Origin: a virus | Direction: 5' to 3' (one strand) | DNA length: 23,872 nucleotides | IMG/VR virus record: IMGVR_UViG_3300028837_003289 | Location: 1 to 23,872 of that record | Shown here: positions 13,373-20,704 of the stretch, piece after piece | How the letters are laid out: every line of letters begins with the position of its first letter | Position numbering within the stretch: position 1 is the stretch's first letter | Made by a program: the position numbers and the translations under genes | Notes under the pieces: model-generated | The model's database searches: none | The model's input: the letters and a program-made list of their open reading frames with translations, nothing else | Told to the model about the DNA's origin: nothing

Positions 13373-13771
13373 TTATTTTTCTATGAAACAGCTTATTCTT
13401 AAATTAACATATGACATTGATTTTTGGTCAACGTCCTGTAATAGTATCTGATTCACGATATCAAAAATATAGTAATTTGAAGTATTATTATAGTCCTCTA
13501 TCTCGGCTATCACCGCATCGGCAATTGCCCTTAATCTTGTTATATCGGGTGTCCCATTGTTAAAATTCTTACAATAGCAATTGACCATAAAGGTAGCATC
13601 GTTTATTATTTCATCCCCATTATAGTTAGATAAGGGAATTATCACGATATCCTGCAATTCAGAATTCAATGGCTTTTTATTCCGGTAAACCCTGCCATCG
13701 ATTGTGGTCCGGACATCTTCCGTATTGATAACAGGAAATAGTATATCGTTTATATCGAATGTCGTTTTCAT
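13373..13771 (-). CDS. Tail terminator/completion-like protein
   Basis: 132 residues in the place of the tail-terminator (gpU-like) or tail-completion protein, between the gp10-like gene and the major tail gene. The N-terminus FDINDILFPVINTEDVRTTI and the block IVIIPLSNYNGDEIINDATF fit small alpha/beta proteins of that group, which form a ring closing the tail tube at the head end. The start overlaps the previous stop as ATGA. The name depends on position and size. Confidence 0.65.
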   Translation of the reverse strand: MKTTFDINDILFPVINTEDVRTTIDGRVYRNKKPLNSELQDIVIIPLSNYNGDEIINDATFMVNCYCKNFNNGTPDITRLRAIADAVIAEIEDYNNTSNYYIFDIVNQILLQDVDQKSMSYVNLRISCFIEK

Positions 13772-14193
13772 AAGCCATATTCCTTTATCTTTGACTTTAG
13801 GAGTGCCTTCGCTGCCGGCACGCTCCCGGTAATTACATCATACCCCTTCGATTCTACGGCTGCAGCGTATTCCATTCCCGCTACACAAATCAAGACAAAA
13901 CCCTTTTTATCTTCTCTTAATATTTCATCCGCTACTTTTTTCGCCTGGGCCTTACCTTCTGCTTTTCCTTCTATATTTTCCTGAATAATATTCCCATCCC
14001 GGGCAATGATATATCCGATTGAACTCCTCAGATTTCCGGTCTGGTCTTTATATGTCCTTATGTTCCTGGCATCATTGACAAAATTTTCGCCTACCATGGC
14101 CAGGGTCCAAATGATCCTTTGCTCTATGCTGACCGTAAATCTGTTTATCCGTCTGTCTACGTCCCCTTGTCTAAATCCAGGAATCAAAGGCAT
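13768..14193 (-). CDS. HK97 gp10-like head-tail component
   Basis: 141 residues with the usual pattern of gp10-like minor structural proteins: helix WTLAMVGENFVNDARNI followed by TYKDQTGNLRSSIGY (47-61) and a C-terminal strand and helix, VCVAGMEYAAAVE-like, here VLICVAGMEYAAAVESKGYD and PAAKALLKSKIKEY. These proteins act at the neck or join of head and tail. The gene begins one base after its upstream neighbour ends and ends in an ATGA overlap with the next gene, so the connector genes are translationally coupled. Confidence 0.8.
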   Translation of the reverse strand: MPLIPGFRQGDVDRRINRFTVSIEQRIIWTLAMVGENFVNDARNIRTYKDQTGNLRSSIGYIIARDGNIIQENIEGKAEGKAQAKKVADEILREDKKGFVLICVAGMEYAAAVESKGYDVITGSVPAAKALLKSKIKEYGL

Positions 14194-14194
14194 A

Positions 14195-14500
14195 TTAACA
14201 CTTCATTTCTATATGTTTTTGATATTCAAACAATTGTAAAATTATATGTTCCTTACTAAAAAAGGTTAATTTTGCAGCCTTAGGAACGTCTCCCGCACCG
14301 GCAAAAATCGGAGAAGAGATAAACCAGCTATATCCGATCATGTTCCCGGATTCCCCTATAATATATTTAGTGGAATTCGGTTGAATATTACAGACAATCC
14401 CTATCGATTCTAATGCCCCCACTGTATATATTCCGGCCGTGCTATATGTCCCAGGAGTATAATAACTTATAGTTGCCGTATGAGGATATCTCTTTATCAC
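14195..14500 (-). CDS. Head closure (stopper)-like protein
   Basis: A 101-residue beta-rich protein, MIKRYPHTATISYYTPGTYS at the start and WFISSPIFAGAGDVPKAAKL in the middle. Its size, composition and position between the adaptor-like and gp10-like genes fit the head-closure (stopper) ring that plugs the head after packaging. It overlaps the upstream gene as ATGA. There is no diagnostic motif, so this is a positional assignment. Confidence 0.6.
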   Translation of the reverse strand: MIKRYPHTATISYYTPGTYSTAGIYTVGALESIGIVCNIQPNSTKYIIGESGNMIGYSWFISSPIFAGAGDVPKAAKLTFFSKEHIILQLFEYQKHIEMKC

Positions 14501-14790
14501 CAGATTGCCTCCCCAGTAACTGTTGATTCGTCCATATCGTATTTTTTCAAGATTGTTTTTGCCATTGCGATTAGCTGATTCCCATTATATTTTACTGAAA
14601 AAGCCCCTTCTCTTAGGTCGGGATGTGCAGCCAAGGTAAAATACAAATTGGCTGCACATAAATCTATATCTTTAGCATTTGCTGCGACATAATCTCCTCC
14701 TGTCACAACCCCTCTGTCTAAAAGAAGTTTCTCTAATAGATCATCATTTTTATATTCGGTCTGTGACTGCAAAGCCTCTTTATTAGTCAT
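14497..14790 (-). CDS. Head-tail adaptor-like protein
   Basis: 97 residues, mostly helical: MTNKEALQSQTEY, LLEKLLLDRGVVTGGDYVAA, DIDLCAANLYFTLAAHPDLR and a C-terminal KTILKKYDMDES. A small all-helical protein directly behind the major capsid gene fits the adaptor ring bound to the portal (gp6/gp15 type). GGAGAC within the end of the capsid gene serves as ribosome site, so translation is coupled to capsid. Assigned by position and fold, with moderate confidence. Confidence 0.65.
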   Translation of the reverse strand: MTNKEALQSQTEYKNDDLLEKLLLDRGVVTGGDYVAANAKDIDLCAANLYFTLAAHPDLREGAFSVKYNGNQLIAMAKTILKKYDMDESTVTGEAIW

Positions 14791-14795
14791 TTAGA

Positions 14796-15926
14796 TTAGT
14801 CTCCCCAGGTAGTCGCATCTTCAGTATCAAGCGAAAGTACCCTATCTATCGTGGGCCAGGATGGGAATGCGTTCAATTCGCTTTTGGTGTATTCGGCCAC
14901 AGGGTCAACATCAGACCATTTAGAAATCAGGATAGGTCCTTTTTTGGCCTGAACCACTTGCTTCGGAGGATTTGTCTCCTCGGCTATTGGTCCATGTAAC
15001 ATATCTCCGCACTTTAAATCTTCCAGGAAAGTTACATATCTGGCAGATCCGTCAGCATCTTCCCAAGGATCAACATGTGAAATGGTATGACCTGCATCCT
15101 CAAAACTTACTCTGGTGTCGATTATCATTATCAACGGAAATCCTTCAGATTTTAAAGCATCGTTTGCCATTTCAAGTGTAGGAGCTCTTTTTACAGTAGG
15201 GCTGCCATATAAAGCAAATGGGGTTACAAAGTCCTTAACTTGAGTCGAAACCCTAAAGGCCAGCCACTTAGAACGGTTCATCAACATAAATCTGGGTGTT
15301 ATTCCGAGATCCCGGGCCGTATCCATGACGGCTTCTATGTCAGTAATAGGTTTGGAATTGGCATAATGTCCGGTTGTCCAAAGATTAGCAACACCATCTC
15401 CTGCTATAACTTTTTTATTTCCGATAGTTTGAGACGGAAGCCCAAAATCAATGGCCTCTTCGGTTATTACTCCTGCAGCATTTGTGACTGTGGAAAGAAT
15501 TATCTGTCCTTTAGATAATGCCTGGAATATCATCCATTCCAACCGGGCATTCACGCCATCCACGCAGTCATCTATATCTCCAAATACAAGGTCCAGTAAA
15601 GCCTTCTGTTCCGGTCTTGCCTGGGCTTTTAGTATATTGTAGGTATTCAGATCCATTTCTGTCATTTTTTTCTTCATTCTAATTGAGGGGATTTCTCCCG
15701 ATAACTTACTTACAGTCCTTCTGGTCTTTAAGGGTGCACTTGTATCGTATGCAACCACATCAGCAGCCACTCTATGCCCTTTAGAACCCACCAATGTCTC
15801 ATATGTGAGAAATGGAGTTGCCTTCAAGGGAAAGAATGTAGGCCAAAATAGTTTTTCATATACTCGTGCAATGAGATAGGCCTGCAAACTTTTTTTATCT
15901 ATTTCTTTTAGTAAACTATATTCCAT
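14796..15926 (-). CDS. Major capsid protein, lambda gpE-like
   Basis: 376 residues. The N-terminal third contains the TRRTVSKLSGEIPSIRMKKK segment and TEMDLNTYNILKAQA, which are typical of the gpE family of HK97-fold capsid proteins, followed by a DIDDCVDGVNARLEWMIFQA spine helix. The middle has DTARDLGITPRFMLMNRSKW, and the end shows the conserved-type GPIAEE and VVQAKKGPILI pattern. It lies behind scaffold and decoration genes, the lambda-like order. The start carries the shared GAGGTGAAAATATAATG. About 400 copies or more would form the icosahedral shell. There is no N-terminal delta domain; the separate scaffold gene upstream supplies that role. Confidence 0.9.
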   Translation of the reverse strand: MEYSLLKEIDKKSLQAYLIARVYEKLFWPTFFPLKATPFLTYETLVGSKGHRVAADVVAYDTSAPLKTRRTVSKLSGEIPSIRMKKKMTEMDLNTYNILKAQARPEQKALLDLVFGDIDDCVDGVNARLEWMIFQALSKGQIILSTVTNAAGVITEEAIDFGLPSQTIGNKKVIAGDGVANLWTTGHYANSKPITDIEAVMDTARDLGITPRFMLMNRSKWLAFRVSTQVKDFVTPFALYGSPTVKRAPTLEMANDALKSEGFPLIMIIDTRVSFEDAGHTISHVDPWEDADGSARYVTFLEDLKCGDMLHGPIAEETNPPKQVVQAKKGPILISKWSDVDPVAEYTKSELNAFPSWPTIDRVLSLDTEDATTWGD

Positions 15927-15940
15927 TATATTTTCACCTC
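15924..15940 (-). promoter_or_regulatory. Shared strong translation start, major capsid gene
   Basis: Same 17 bases as at 13349-13365 and 16579-16595. The identity extends further upstream here and at the tail gene as an AT-rich TTAAA tract. Confidence 0.8.
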
Positions 15941-15972
15941 ATTTAATTTCTAATTTTTAATTTTAATTTTTT

Positions 15973-16581
15973 TTATGCGAATCTAATTCTGGCGGTAAGA
16001 TTCAACTTGTCAGGATCAGAAGCAAAATATGGTGTTTCTGATTCGTCCACGGTACCCCTAACAACGGCCCCCGCGAAAATATTAGCCAATAGAGTTTCTA
16101 CGCCTACCTTTCTTATCTCTATGGTGTCCCGCAGAACAGCATCTGCACCATATAAAGCGGTTGCAGTACCAGCGGTGGAAGTTTCATATAAGATTGCACC
16201 CGAAGCAATTTGACCACCAGTTGCTAATAGCGCTTCCTCAATGGCAATTGCAGTGGGTGATACCCTTGTAATTGTTGAAGCAGTCGCCTCTTGTAAAAAT
16301 ATATATTCGCCAGCTTTAAACAAGTGATCGATAGGTTCAACATATAGAATGGTAGCCCCTGAAACTCCAGGATGGATTGCCCTTACGGATTTGATTACAT
16401 CATACAATCCCAAACTGGTAGTATCGGCGTGCAATAATGCTCCCTTTTTGATCTCTTTGATAGTAGTTGGAATCCTACTATCTTTAGTCCTTATAGTCAC
16501 TCCGCCAGGAATATCTTCTAAGATTTTTAGAAATACAGGATCATATACGACCCCATCTTCCTTTTTAATTTGTAAGCTCAT
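15973..16581 (-). CDS. Head decoration / head fibre-like protein
   Basis: 202 residues between scaffold and major capsid, the place of the decoration protein (lambda gpD). The sequence is rich in A, T, I and G, with a middle block VSPTAIAIEEALLATGGQIA and a C-terminal part DTIEIRKVGVETLLANIFAG and KLNLTARIRF. It is longer than gpD-type proteins and could instead be of the head-fibre type. Its start has the same 17-base leader as capsid and tail tube, which suggests that it is made in similarly high amounts. There is no catalytic motif. Confidence 0.65.
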   Translation of the reverse strand: MSLQIKKEDGVVYDPVFLKILEDIPGGVTIRTKDSRIPTTIKEIKKGALLHADTTSLGLYDVIKSVRAIHPGVSGATILYVEPIDHLFKAGEYIFLQEATASTITRVSPTAIAIEEALLATGGQIASGAILYETSTAGTATALYGADAVLRDTIEIRKVGVETLLANIFAGAVVRGTVDESETPYFASDPDKLNLTARIRFA

Positions 16582-16595
16582 TATATTTTCACCTC
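16579..16595 (-). promoter_or_regulatory. Shared strong translation start, decoration-like gene
   Basis: Third exact copy of GAGGTGAAAATATAATG. The scaffold gene, which is needed only in moderate amounts, has a different site (AAGGAGATAATAAA). Confidence 0.8.
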
Positions 16596-16604
16596 ATTAT
16601 TCAA

Positions 16605-17360
16605 TTATTTTTTTACTTTAATTTCTTCGCCTTTCTTGATTTCTTCCTCCGATAATCCCTGGAAAGGTTGCCCTTCGGCTCCTTCATTCTTCTCTTTAGC
16701 AAAGCTTTTCGCTATCTCTTCTCCGACGGACCCTGCCGGTTCGCCTTTCGAAGGGATCTCTCCCTCTTTAAGTTTCTTATCAATTTCGGCTTGTTTACGT
16801 CCGAGAACCTCGCCCTTTAAACTTTCGACACTTTTCTCAATGTCCTCGTCTTTCTCGACTGTAATATAAGGTAGGAATCCTTCACTTAAATCTGCTTTTT
16901 TTAAGGCATCTTTTATCAAAGTCTCCCGCTTTGTCTTAACAGTTGTTCCGCTCAGATCCTTTACCAAAGTAGTTAGACTCTTAACCTCTTCAGTTAGATC
17001 CGATATTTTCTTTTCACCCTCACTCATACCTGACTGTTCTTCCTTCTTCTTTTTTTCAATTTTTTCTTTTGTGGCTGCCTCTTCTTTTTCTTTCGCTGAT
17101 TTTAGGTCATGAGTGATGATGGCCTGCGATACCCTTCGGTCGGTCTCGCTCTGCAGGTGTTTATTGAAACTTTCTTCCAGCCCAGCCTCTTTGATAGCCT
17201 CAACAAGCTGTTCCGGTGTAAGTTCAATTTCCCCTTTTAACTTTTCGATCTCTGCATCAATTTGACTTTCCTCAGTCACCTTGATTTTTTCCGCTAACCC
17301 CTCATCAAGCCCTGCTTCTTTCAGTGCCTTTTTGATTAAAGTTTTTAGCTTCTCACTCAT
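16605..17360 (-). CDS. Capsid scaffold protein
   Basis: 251 residues, very rich in K and E and almost entirely helical, as in phage scaffolding proteins. Two helical N-terminal modules (TLIKKALKEAGLDEGLAEKI, then QLVEAIKEAGLEE) look like repeats and a third copy, IKDALKKADLSEGFLPYI, lies near 155. A central coiled coil (EGEKKISDLTEEVKSL) follows. The lysine-rich C-terminal tail would contact capsid. It lies directly before the decoration and capsid genes. No protease domain is fused, so removal of scaffold may be by exit or by a protease outside the window. Confidence 0.8.
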   Translation of the reverse strand: MSEKLKTLIKKALKEAGLDEGLAEKIKVTEESQIDAEIEKLKGEIELTPEQLVEAIKEAGLEESFNKHLQSETDRRVSQAIITHDLKSAKEKEEAATKEKIEKKKKEEQSGMSEGEKKISDLTEEVKSLTTLVKDLSGTTVKTKRETLIKDALKKADLSEGFLPYITVEKDEDIEKSVESLKGEVLGRKQAEIDKKLKEGEIPSKGEPAGSVGEEIAKSFAKEKNEGAEGQPFQGLSEEEIKKGEEIKVKK

Positions 17361-17380
17361 TTTATTATCTCCTTATAATT

Positions 17381-17563
17381 TTATTTTTTTAACTTAAATA
17401 ATTCCTCCAATTCCATTCCTTCCTCTTCAGTGATATCTCCATATTTAGGATGATCATGAATACCATGAATATAGCCTCTATAAAAATCATGAAAATAACC
17501 TCTTTTATAATCGGTCAATCCCTTAATTTCTTTCTTTAATTTTATAAAACCTTTTGATGGCAT
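17381..17563 (-). CDS. Small protein of unknown function
   Basis: 60 residues, with aromatic and histidine-rich centre (KRGYFHDFYRGYIHGIHDHP) and an acidic C-terminus EEEGMELEELFKLKK. The ATG at 17563 follows AAAGGG. It lies just before the scaffold gene and within a run of three small genes behind the promoter near 18080. No family is recognised. The coding call depends on start site, gene packing and composition. Confidence 0.6.
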   Translation of the reverse strand: MPSKGFIKLKKEIKGLTDYKRGYFHDFYRGYIHGIHDHPKYGDITEEEGMELEELFKLKK

Positions 17564-17573
17564 TTTTTACCCT

Positions 17574-17744
17574 TTAAATCTTTCTTATTTTCCTAATCAA
17601 TTCATCACAAAAACATCTAAAATCACCATAATTTACAGTTCCTTCAACATAATCATATTTTATAGTTACTTTGATTGTGCCATCTTCCTGTAATTTAGCG
17701 TTTTTCAATTCAGATATAATAAGTTTTAAATTTTCTTTTGGCAT
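17574..17744 (-). CDS. Small protein of unknown function
   Basis: A 56-residue frame, MPKENLKLIISELKNAKLQE then DGTIKVTIKYDYVEG and a cysteine pair in FRCFCDELIRK. AAAGGAA lies eight bases before the ATG at 17744. It fills the gap between two other small genes with 10 and 20 base spacers, which supports it as real. The strand pair and helix suggest a small alpha/beta protein. No family is recognised. Confidence 0.65.
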   Translation of the reverse strand: MPKENLKLIISELKNAKLQEDGTIKVTIKYDYVEGTVNYGDFRCFCDELIRKIRKI

Positions 17745-17764
17745 AATAAATTTCCTTTATAGTT

Positions 17765-17956
17765 TCATTCTTTTGAAACTATTTTTATAGCCGAATCTCT
17801 CAATGCTTCGGATATATCACCCTGCTTTTTTTTCATTGCCTTTTCTACTTCTGACATTAATTTCTTATTTTTCCTGATTTCTACAGCCTTAATTAAAGTA
17901 TCTACTGCGCTAGAGATTTCCCATTTTCTTTGTATCTCTTTTTCTGTTTCCGGCAT
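17765..17956 (-). CDS. Small helical protein, first gene after the promoter-leader
   Basis: 63 residues, MPETEKEIQRKWEISSAVDT then helices rich in K and E. The ATG at 17956 follows AGGAG; a longer frame with an MVLFFF start would begin inside the terminator hairpin T-run and is rejected. It is the first gene behind promoter and leader element B. From memory, short proteins beginning MPETEKEIQ-KWE occur before capsid genes in other environmental phages; their job is unknown. Confidence 0.65.
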   Translation of the reverse strand: MPETEKEIQRKWEISSAVDTLIKAVEIRKNKKLMSEVEKAMKKKQGDISEALRDSAIKIVSKE

Positions 17957-17984
17957 TTTCTTATATACTCCTAATTTAGTTATT

Positions 17985-18057
17985 TGCCAAAAAAAAAAGA
18001 GAACCATCCGAAGAAGTTTTAAAAACTTCTTAAAATGGCTCTCTTGTTTGGAGCTCT
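17985..18057 (-). terminator. Structured leader/terminator element, copy B
   Basis: On the minus strand AGAGCTCCAAAC is followed by AGAGAGCCAT pairing with ATGGTTCTCT (10 pairs, one G-T), with an inner perfect 9-pair stem AAGAAGTTT/AAACTTCTT on a 3-base loop, then ten T. It starts about 15 bases behind the -10 of a promoter and 29 bases before the ribosome site of the next gene, so all transcripts from that promoter must cross it. This fits an attenuator, an antitermination site or a terminator that yields a short RNA of about 80 bases. Compared with copy A the inner stem differs in sequence but still pairs. Confidence 0.75.
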
Positions 18058-18071
18058 GTCTATTTTTTTCT

Positions 18072-18099
18072 ATTATAACACTTTTTTTGATTTTTGCAA
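18072..18099 (-). promoter_or_regulatory. Extended -10 sigma-70-type promoter for the structural operon
   Basis: TTGCAA (18099-18094), a 16-base spacer and TATAAT (18077-18072), preceded by TGT to make an extended -10 TGnTATAAT. It lies directly behind the stop of the small gene ending at 18102. Transcription would start near 18065 and run through element B into the head genes. No other promoter was recognised in the long head-tail stretch to its left. Confidence 0.7.
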
Positions 18100-18101
18100 A
18101 T

Positions 18102-18416
18102 TTAGCTTTTATGTGCTGCTTTCTTTAATCTTTCTGCCGCCTCTTTTACTTTCTCTTTAGTTGCCGCTTCAAAGGTCCCCTTATTTTCTTTGCAATGCGT
18201 TCTTGCCGCCATTTCTGTCCAGGTATCTTTAGGATATCGAAACGCCTGGGTTGTAGTGGTAGTTTTTCCCTTCAATCTTCCGATAATTATAGACAGTTTT
18301 TTTCCGTCTCTGGGGCCTTTTCCTTCTCTTATACCACCCTCAATTCTTTTGAAACTATCTTTCTGAAATAGACCGGGACTTTTTATTCTGCAGCTATGTT
18401 CATTTGGATATGGCAT
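18102..18416 (-). CDS. Small conserved phage protein with NEHSC N-terminus
   Basis: 104 residues starting MPYPNEHSCRIKSPGLFQKD. The ATG at 18416 is preferred because GGAGG lies eight bases upstream; an in-frame GTG at 18425 overlaps that site. The NEHSCR-x5-FQKDSF pattern, then IIIGRLKGKTTTTTQAFRYP and WTEMAARTHCKE, recurs from memory in phage proteins near head genes and as a domain at the end of portal or protease proteins. Function is unknown. The C-terminus is a lysine-rich helix. It stands between the sugar cassette and the promoter for the head genes. Confidence 0.75.
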   Translation of the reverse strand: MPYPNEHSCRIKSPGLFQKDSFKRIEGGIREGKGPRDGKKLSIIIGRLKGKTTTTTQAFRYPKDTWTEMAARTHCKENKGTFEAATKEKVKEAAERLKKAAHKS

Positions 18417-18444
18417 CTGATTCACCTCCTAAACTGAAATATCT

Positions 18445-19194
18445 TTAATTCCTTATAATACTATCTCCCAACAATTCCCCCTGATAAATTCCATTATTAC
18501 CATAAGTAGGAATTCTTGAAAGAACACGTTTTCCTGTATAGTTGGTCAGGACATAGGTTAAATTTTCTGTTGGGAAAATAGATTCAAATCTCGTTTCAAT
18601 ATCATTAAAACGAATATATTCTTTATTCTTGATAAAGAAACAATTAACTTGAGTCATCCCAACTAACTTATAATTTTTACTTTCCGCCAATTTATTTAGC
18701 GAGAGAGCAGAACAACCAAAATTTCCATTTACTTTATTTATTAATTGTATATGCGGAGGAATTGTCGGATTGAATTCACAAATAACTACCCGGGGTTTTA
18801 GATTTTTCATGCTTTTAAATATATAATAGTCGTTCCCATCCACATCAATTAATAATAAATCTATCATGCTATCTGTTATATTTTCTCTTAGTAATATATT
18901 ATCAATACTATTTATTCCTTCAGGTTCCACTTTTATATTTAACGCACATATATCATAATCTTGGGTTTTCTGAATCATTTCTAAATATTTGTTCTTATCC
19001 GCCTCAATCAGAACTCCCTTCCAGCCTTTTTTAGTCCAAAGATTCGCTGTATTTGATAAATGAAATCCATCCCACGCGCCAAATTCAACACAAATTTTAT
19101 TGGTAGTCCCAATAATCTCAAATATTTTTTCAATTATACCATCCTCACCAAATTGAGAATATATATTATTTATATAATCTGAAAGACTTTTCAT
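18445..19194 (-). CDS. FkbM-type SAM-dependent methyltransferase
   Basis: 249 residues of the FkbM family, which O-methylates sugars or related hydroxyl groups. Visible features are the start SQFGEDGIIEKIF, the SAM-binding motif CVEFGAWDG at 35-43, the acidic strand end VLIEADKNK at 61-69, LLIDVDGNDYYIFKSM at 114-129 and CEFNPTIPPH at 139-148. The gene overlaps its upstream neighbour as ATGA and is the last of the sugar cassette. FkbM-type genes next to glycosyltransferases usually cap or decorate a glycan, which here could be on the virion or the host surface. No signal peptide, so it is cytoplasmic. Confidence 0.85.
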   Translation of the reverse strand: MKSLSDYINNIYSQFGEDGIIEKIFEIIGTTNKICVEFGAWDGFHLSNTANLWTKKGWKGVLIEADKNKYLEMIQKTQDYDICALNIKVEPEGINSIDNILLRENITDSMIDLLLIDVDGNDYYIFKSMKNLKPRVVICEFNPTIPPHIQLINKVNGNFGCSALSLNKLAESKNYKLVGMTQVNCFFIKNKEYIRFNDIETRFESIFPTENLTYVLTNYTGKRVLSRIPTYGNNGIYQGELLGDSIIRN

Positions 19195-20165
19195 AAAAAT
19201 TCCTTAAATCTTTGAATGTATGTATGGTCTTTTAGAACTCTCTCATGTCCCTTTTTGGAAATCTTCCCCCGTTTATCATTATCTGTCAAATAATATTCAA
19301 TTTTTTTAGTGGCATCAACCGCATTTTTATATGTCAGAATTTCCTCGCCTTGAATAAAATATTGACTAATTTCTTCTGATTCCTGTGTTAATAATAAACT
19401 TCCGCATCCAGGCACCTCAAAATCTCTCCCTTTAATTTGGATTTTTCCACCTCTTGAAGCGATGGACATATTGAGCACAATCTTACTTTGATTATATATT
19501 TTTATCATATCAGCTTGAGATATTCTTCCGCTTTCGTCCCATCCCTGGCCAAAAGCCCTAATTGGTATTCCGTGACTTTTCAGAGCATCAATAAAATTCT
19601 TTCGTTCTCCGTGGCACCGTCCTATAAAAGTTACATCGTAAATTTTCGGTAAGTTTAAGTTCCGATATAATAAATGATTACAACCCCATTGGCCCAAAAG
19701 CACTTCATGCTTTCCATTTCTTTTTTCATATCCGGATCTGTCAGTTGTGATAATCAAATCAAATAATTCCCAAACCGGTTTCGTCTCATCATATCTCCAA
19801 TGATCATCTGCTAACCAAATAACAGTTTTTACGGGAAGTTCACTCCAAACATTGTGCTTTACCCAATCATGAAAATGAAAATAAAATAAAATATCCGGAT
19901 TGTAATAATAGACTGCTTCCCATAGTAATTCAGACATCACATCGATACCATACTTTTGCGATAATCTCATATAATCAAAATAGATTAGTGAATATCCCAT
20001 ATTCAAGAATGTTTGGTAAAAATTATAATGTTCATAACTTAAGCCCCATTCTGGATGGCCATAATCATATTTGATACCTACATATAAAATGGTCTTTACA
20101 TCCGGGATTAATCTTTTCTCAAGCTCTTCATCAATTATAACCTCGGTTGATCTCAAATCTGACAT
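19191..20165 (-). CDS. CgeB-like glycosyltransferase (GT-B fold)
   Basis: 324 residues with two Rossmann-like halves. The N-terminal half has KTILYVGIKYDYGHPEW and the run NPDILFYFHFHDW, followed by VKTVIWLADDHWRY, as in CgeB/DUF3880 type proteins. The C-terminal half has IGRCHGERKNFIDALKSHG at about 181-199, then the donor-binding KGRDFEVPGCGSLLLT at 245-260 and SEEISQYF. The family includes spore-coat and LPS-type glycosyltransferases. It overlaps the methyltransferase upstream by 13 bases and the FkbM gene as ATGA. Donor and acceptor are unknown. Confidence 0.8.
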   Translation of the reverse strand: MSDLRSTEVIIDEELEKRLIPDVKTILYVGIKYDYGHPEWGLSYEHYNFYQTFLNMGYSLIYFDYMRLSQKYGIDVMSELLWEAVYYYNPDILFYFHFHDWVKHNVWSELPVKTVIWLADDHWRYDETKPVWELFDLIITTDRSGYEKRNGKHEVLLGQWGCNHLLYRNLNLPKIYDVTFIGRCHGERKNFIDALKSHGIPIRAFGQGWDESGRISQADMIKIYNQSKIVLNMSIASRGGKIQIKGRDFEVPGCGSLLLTQESEEISQYFIQGEEILTYKNAVDATKKIEYYLTDNDKRGKISKKGHERVLKDHTYIQRFKEFL

Positions 20166-20704
20166 ATTTTTAATTCCTTCCTATGAATCCGGATAATATC
20201 ATCTTCAACTTCAAAATTCCAATTCGATTTTCGTATTGAAACAAAATCTTTTAACGCTTCCAATGTCGGATAATCATTTTTTCCATTGAAGCAACGGGCA
20301 TCATCGATTAATATTATATAATTTTGCAATTGATGATTAAATATACAATTAAGCTCTTCCATGATAGGTGTATCTTTCCTTCCTTTTGCAGTGCATCCTC
20401 CCGAGTAATGTCCGTCTAACCAAAAAAGACAGGGATCATCAATATCTAAGAGAATATCCCTTAATACAATACCGCTATCCCCTTGGATAATTGTAATATG
20501 TTCAAAATTCGAGAATAATTGTTTCGCCCTGTCTGCTAAGATAGGGTTTAATTCAATCGATATTATTTTTTTGAAATCGTCCTTTACTTTAAGAACCATC
20601 TCCCCAAAATATGTGCCTGTCTCAATCAATGTATGACACTTAAATATTTTGGCATACACTTTGACCGCCTGTTCTTTTTCGGCATGAGTGGGAAGATTCT
20701 TCAT
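20153..20704 (-). CDS. Class I SAM-dependent methyltransferase
   Basis: 183 residues. HTLIETGTYFGE (about 24-35) is the SAM-binding loop, IISIELNP the acidic strand end, and FWLDGHYSGG (94-103) a conserved active-site type segment seen from memory in methyltransferases encoded with glycosyltransferases. EELNCIF and IILIDDARCFNG follow. No signal peptide or extra domain. The start overlaps the fusion gene as ATGA and the end overlaps the next glycosyltransferase by 13 bases. A sugar or a polyketide-like hydroxyl is a plausible target in this cassette. Confidence 0.8.
   Translation of the reverse strand: MKNLPTHAEKEQAVKVYAKIFKCHTLIETGTYFGEMVLKVKDDFKKIISIELNPILADRAKQLFSNFEHITIIQGDSGIVLRDILLDIDDPCLFWLDGHYSGGCTAKGRKDTPIMEELNCIFNHQLQNYIILIDDARCFNGKNDYPTLEALKDFVSIRKSNWNFEVEDDIIRIHRKELKICQI

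Noticed and set aside
12792-13451. 219-codon plus-strand frame
   Set aside because: It lies fully opposite the major tail gene, lacks a convincing ribosome site and its hydrophobic composition is that expected from the complement of A/T/I/G-rich coding sequence.
17957-18007. N-terminal extension (MVLFFFW...) of the small gene ending at 17765
   Set aside because: It is translated from the hairpin and T-run of terminator B; the ATG at 17956 has a proper ribosome site.
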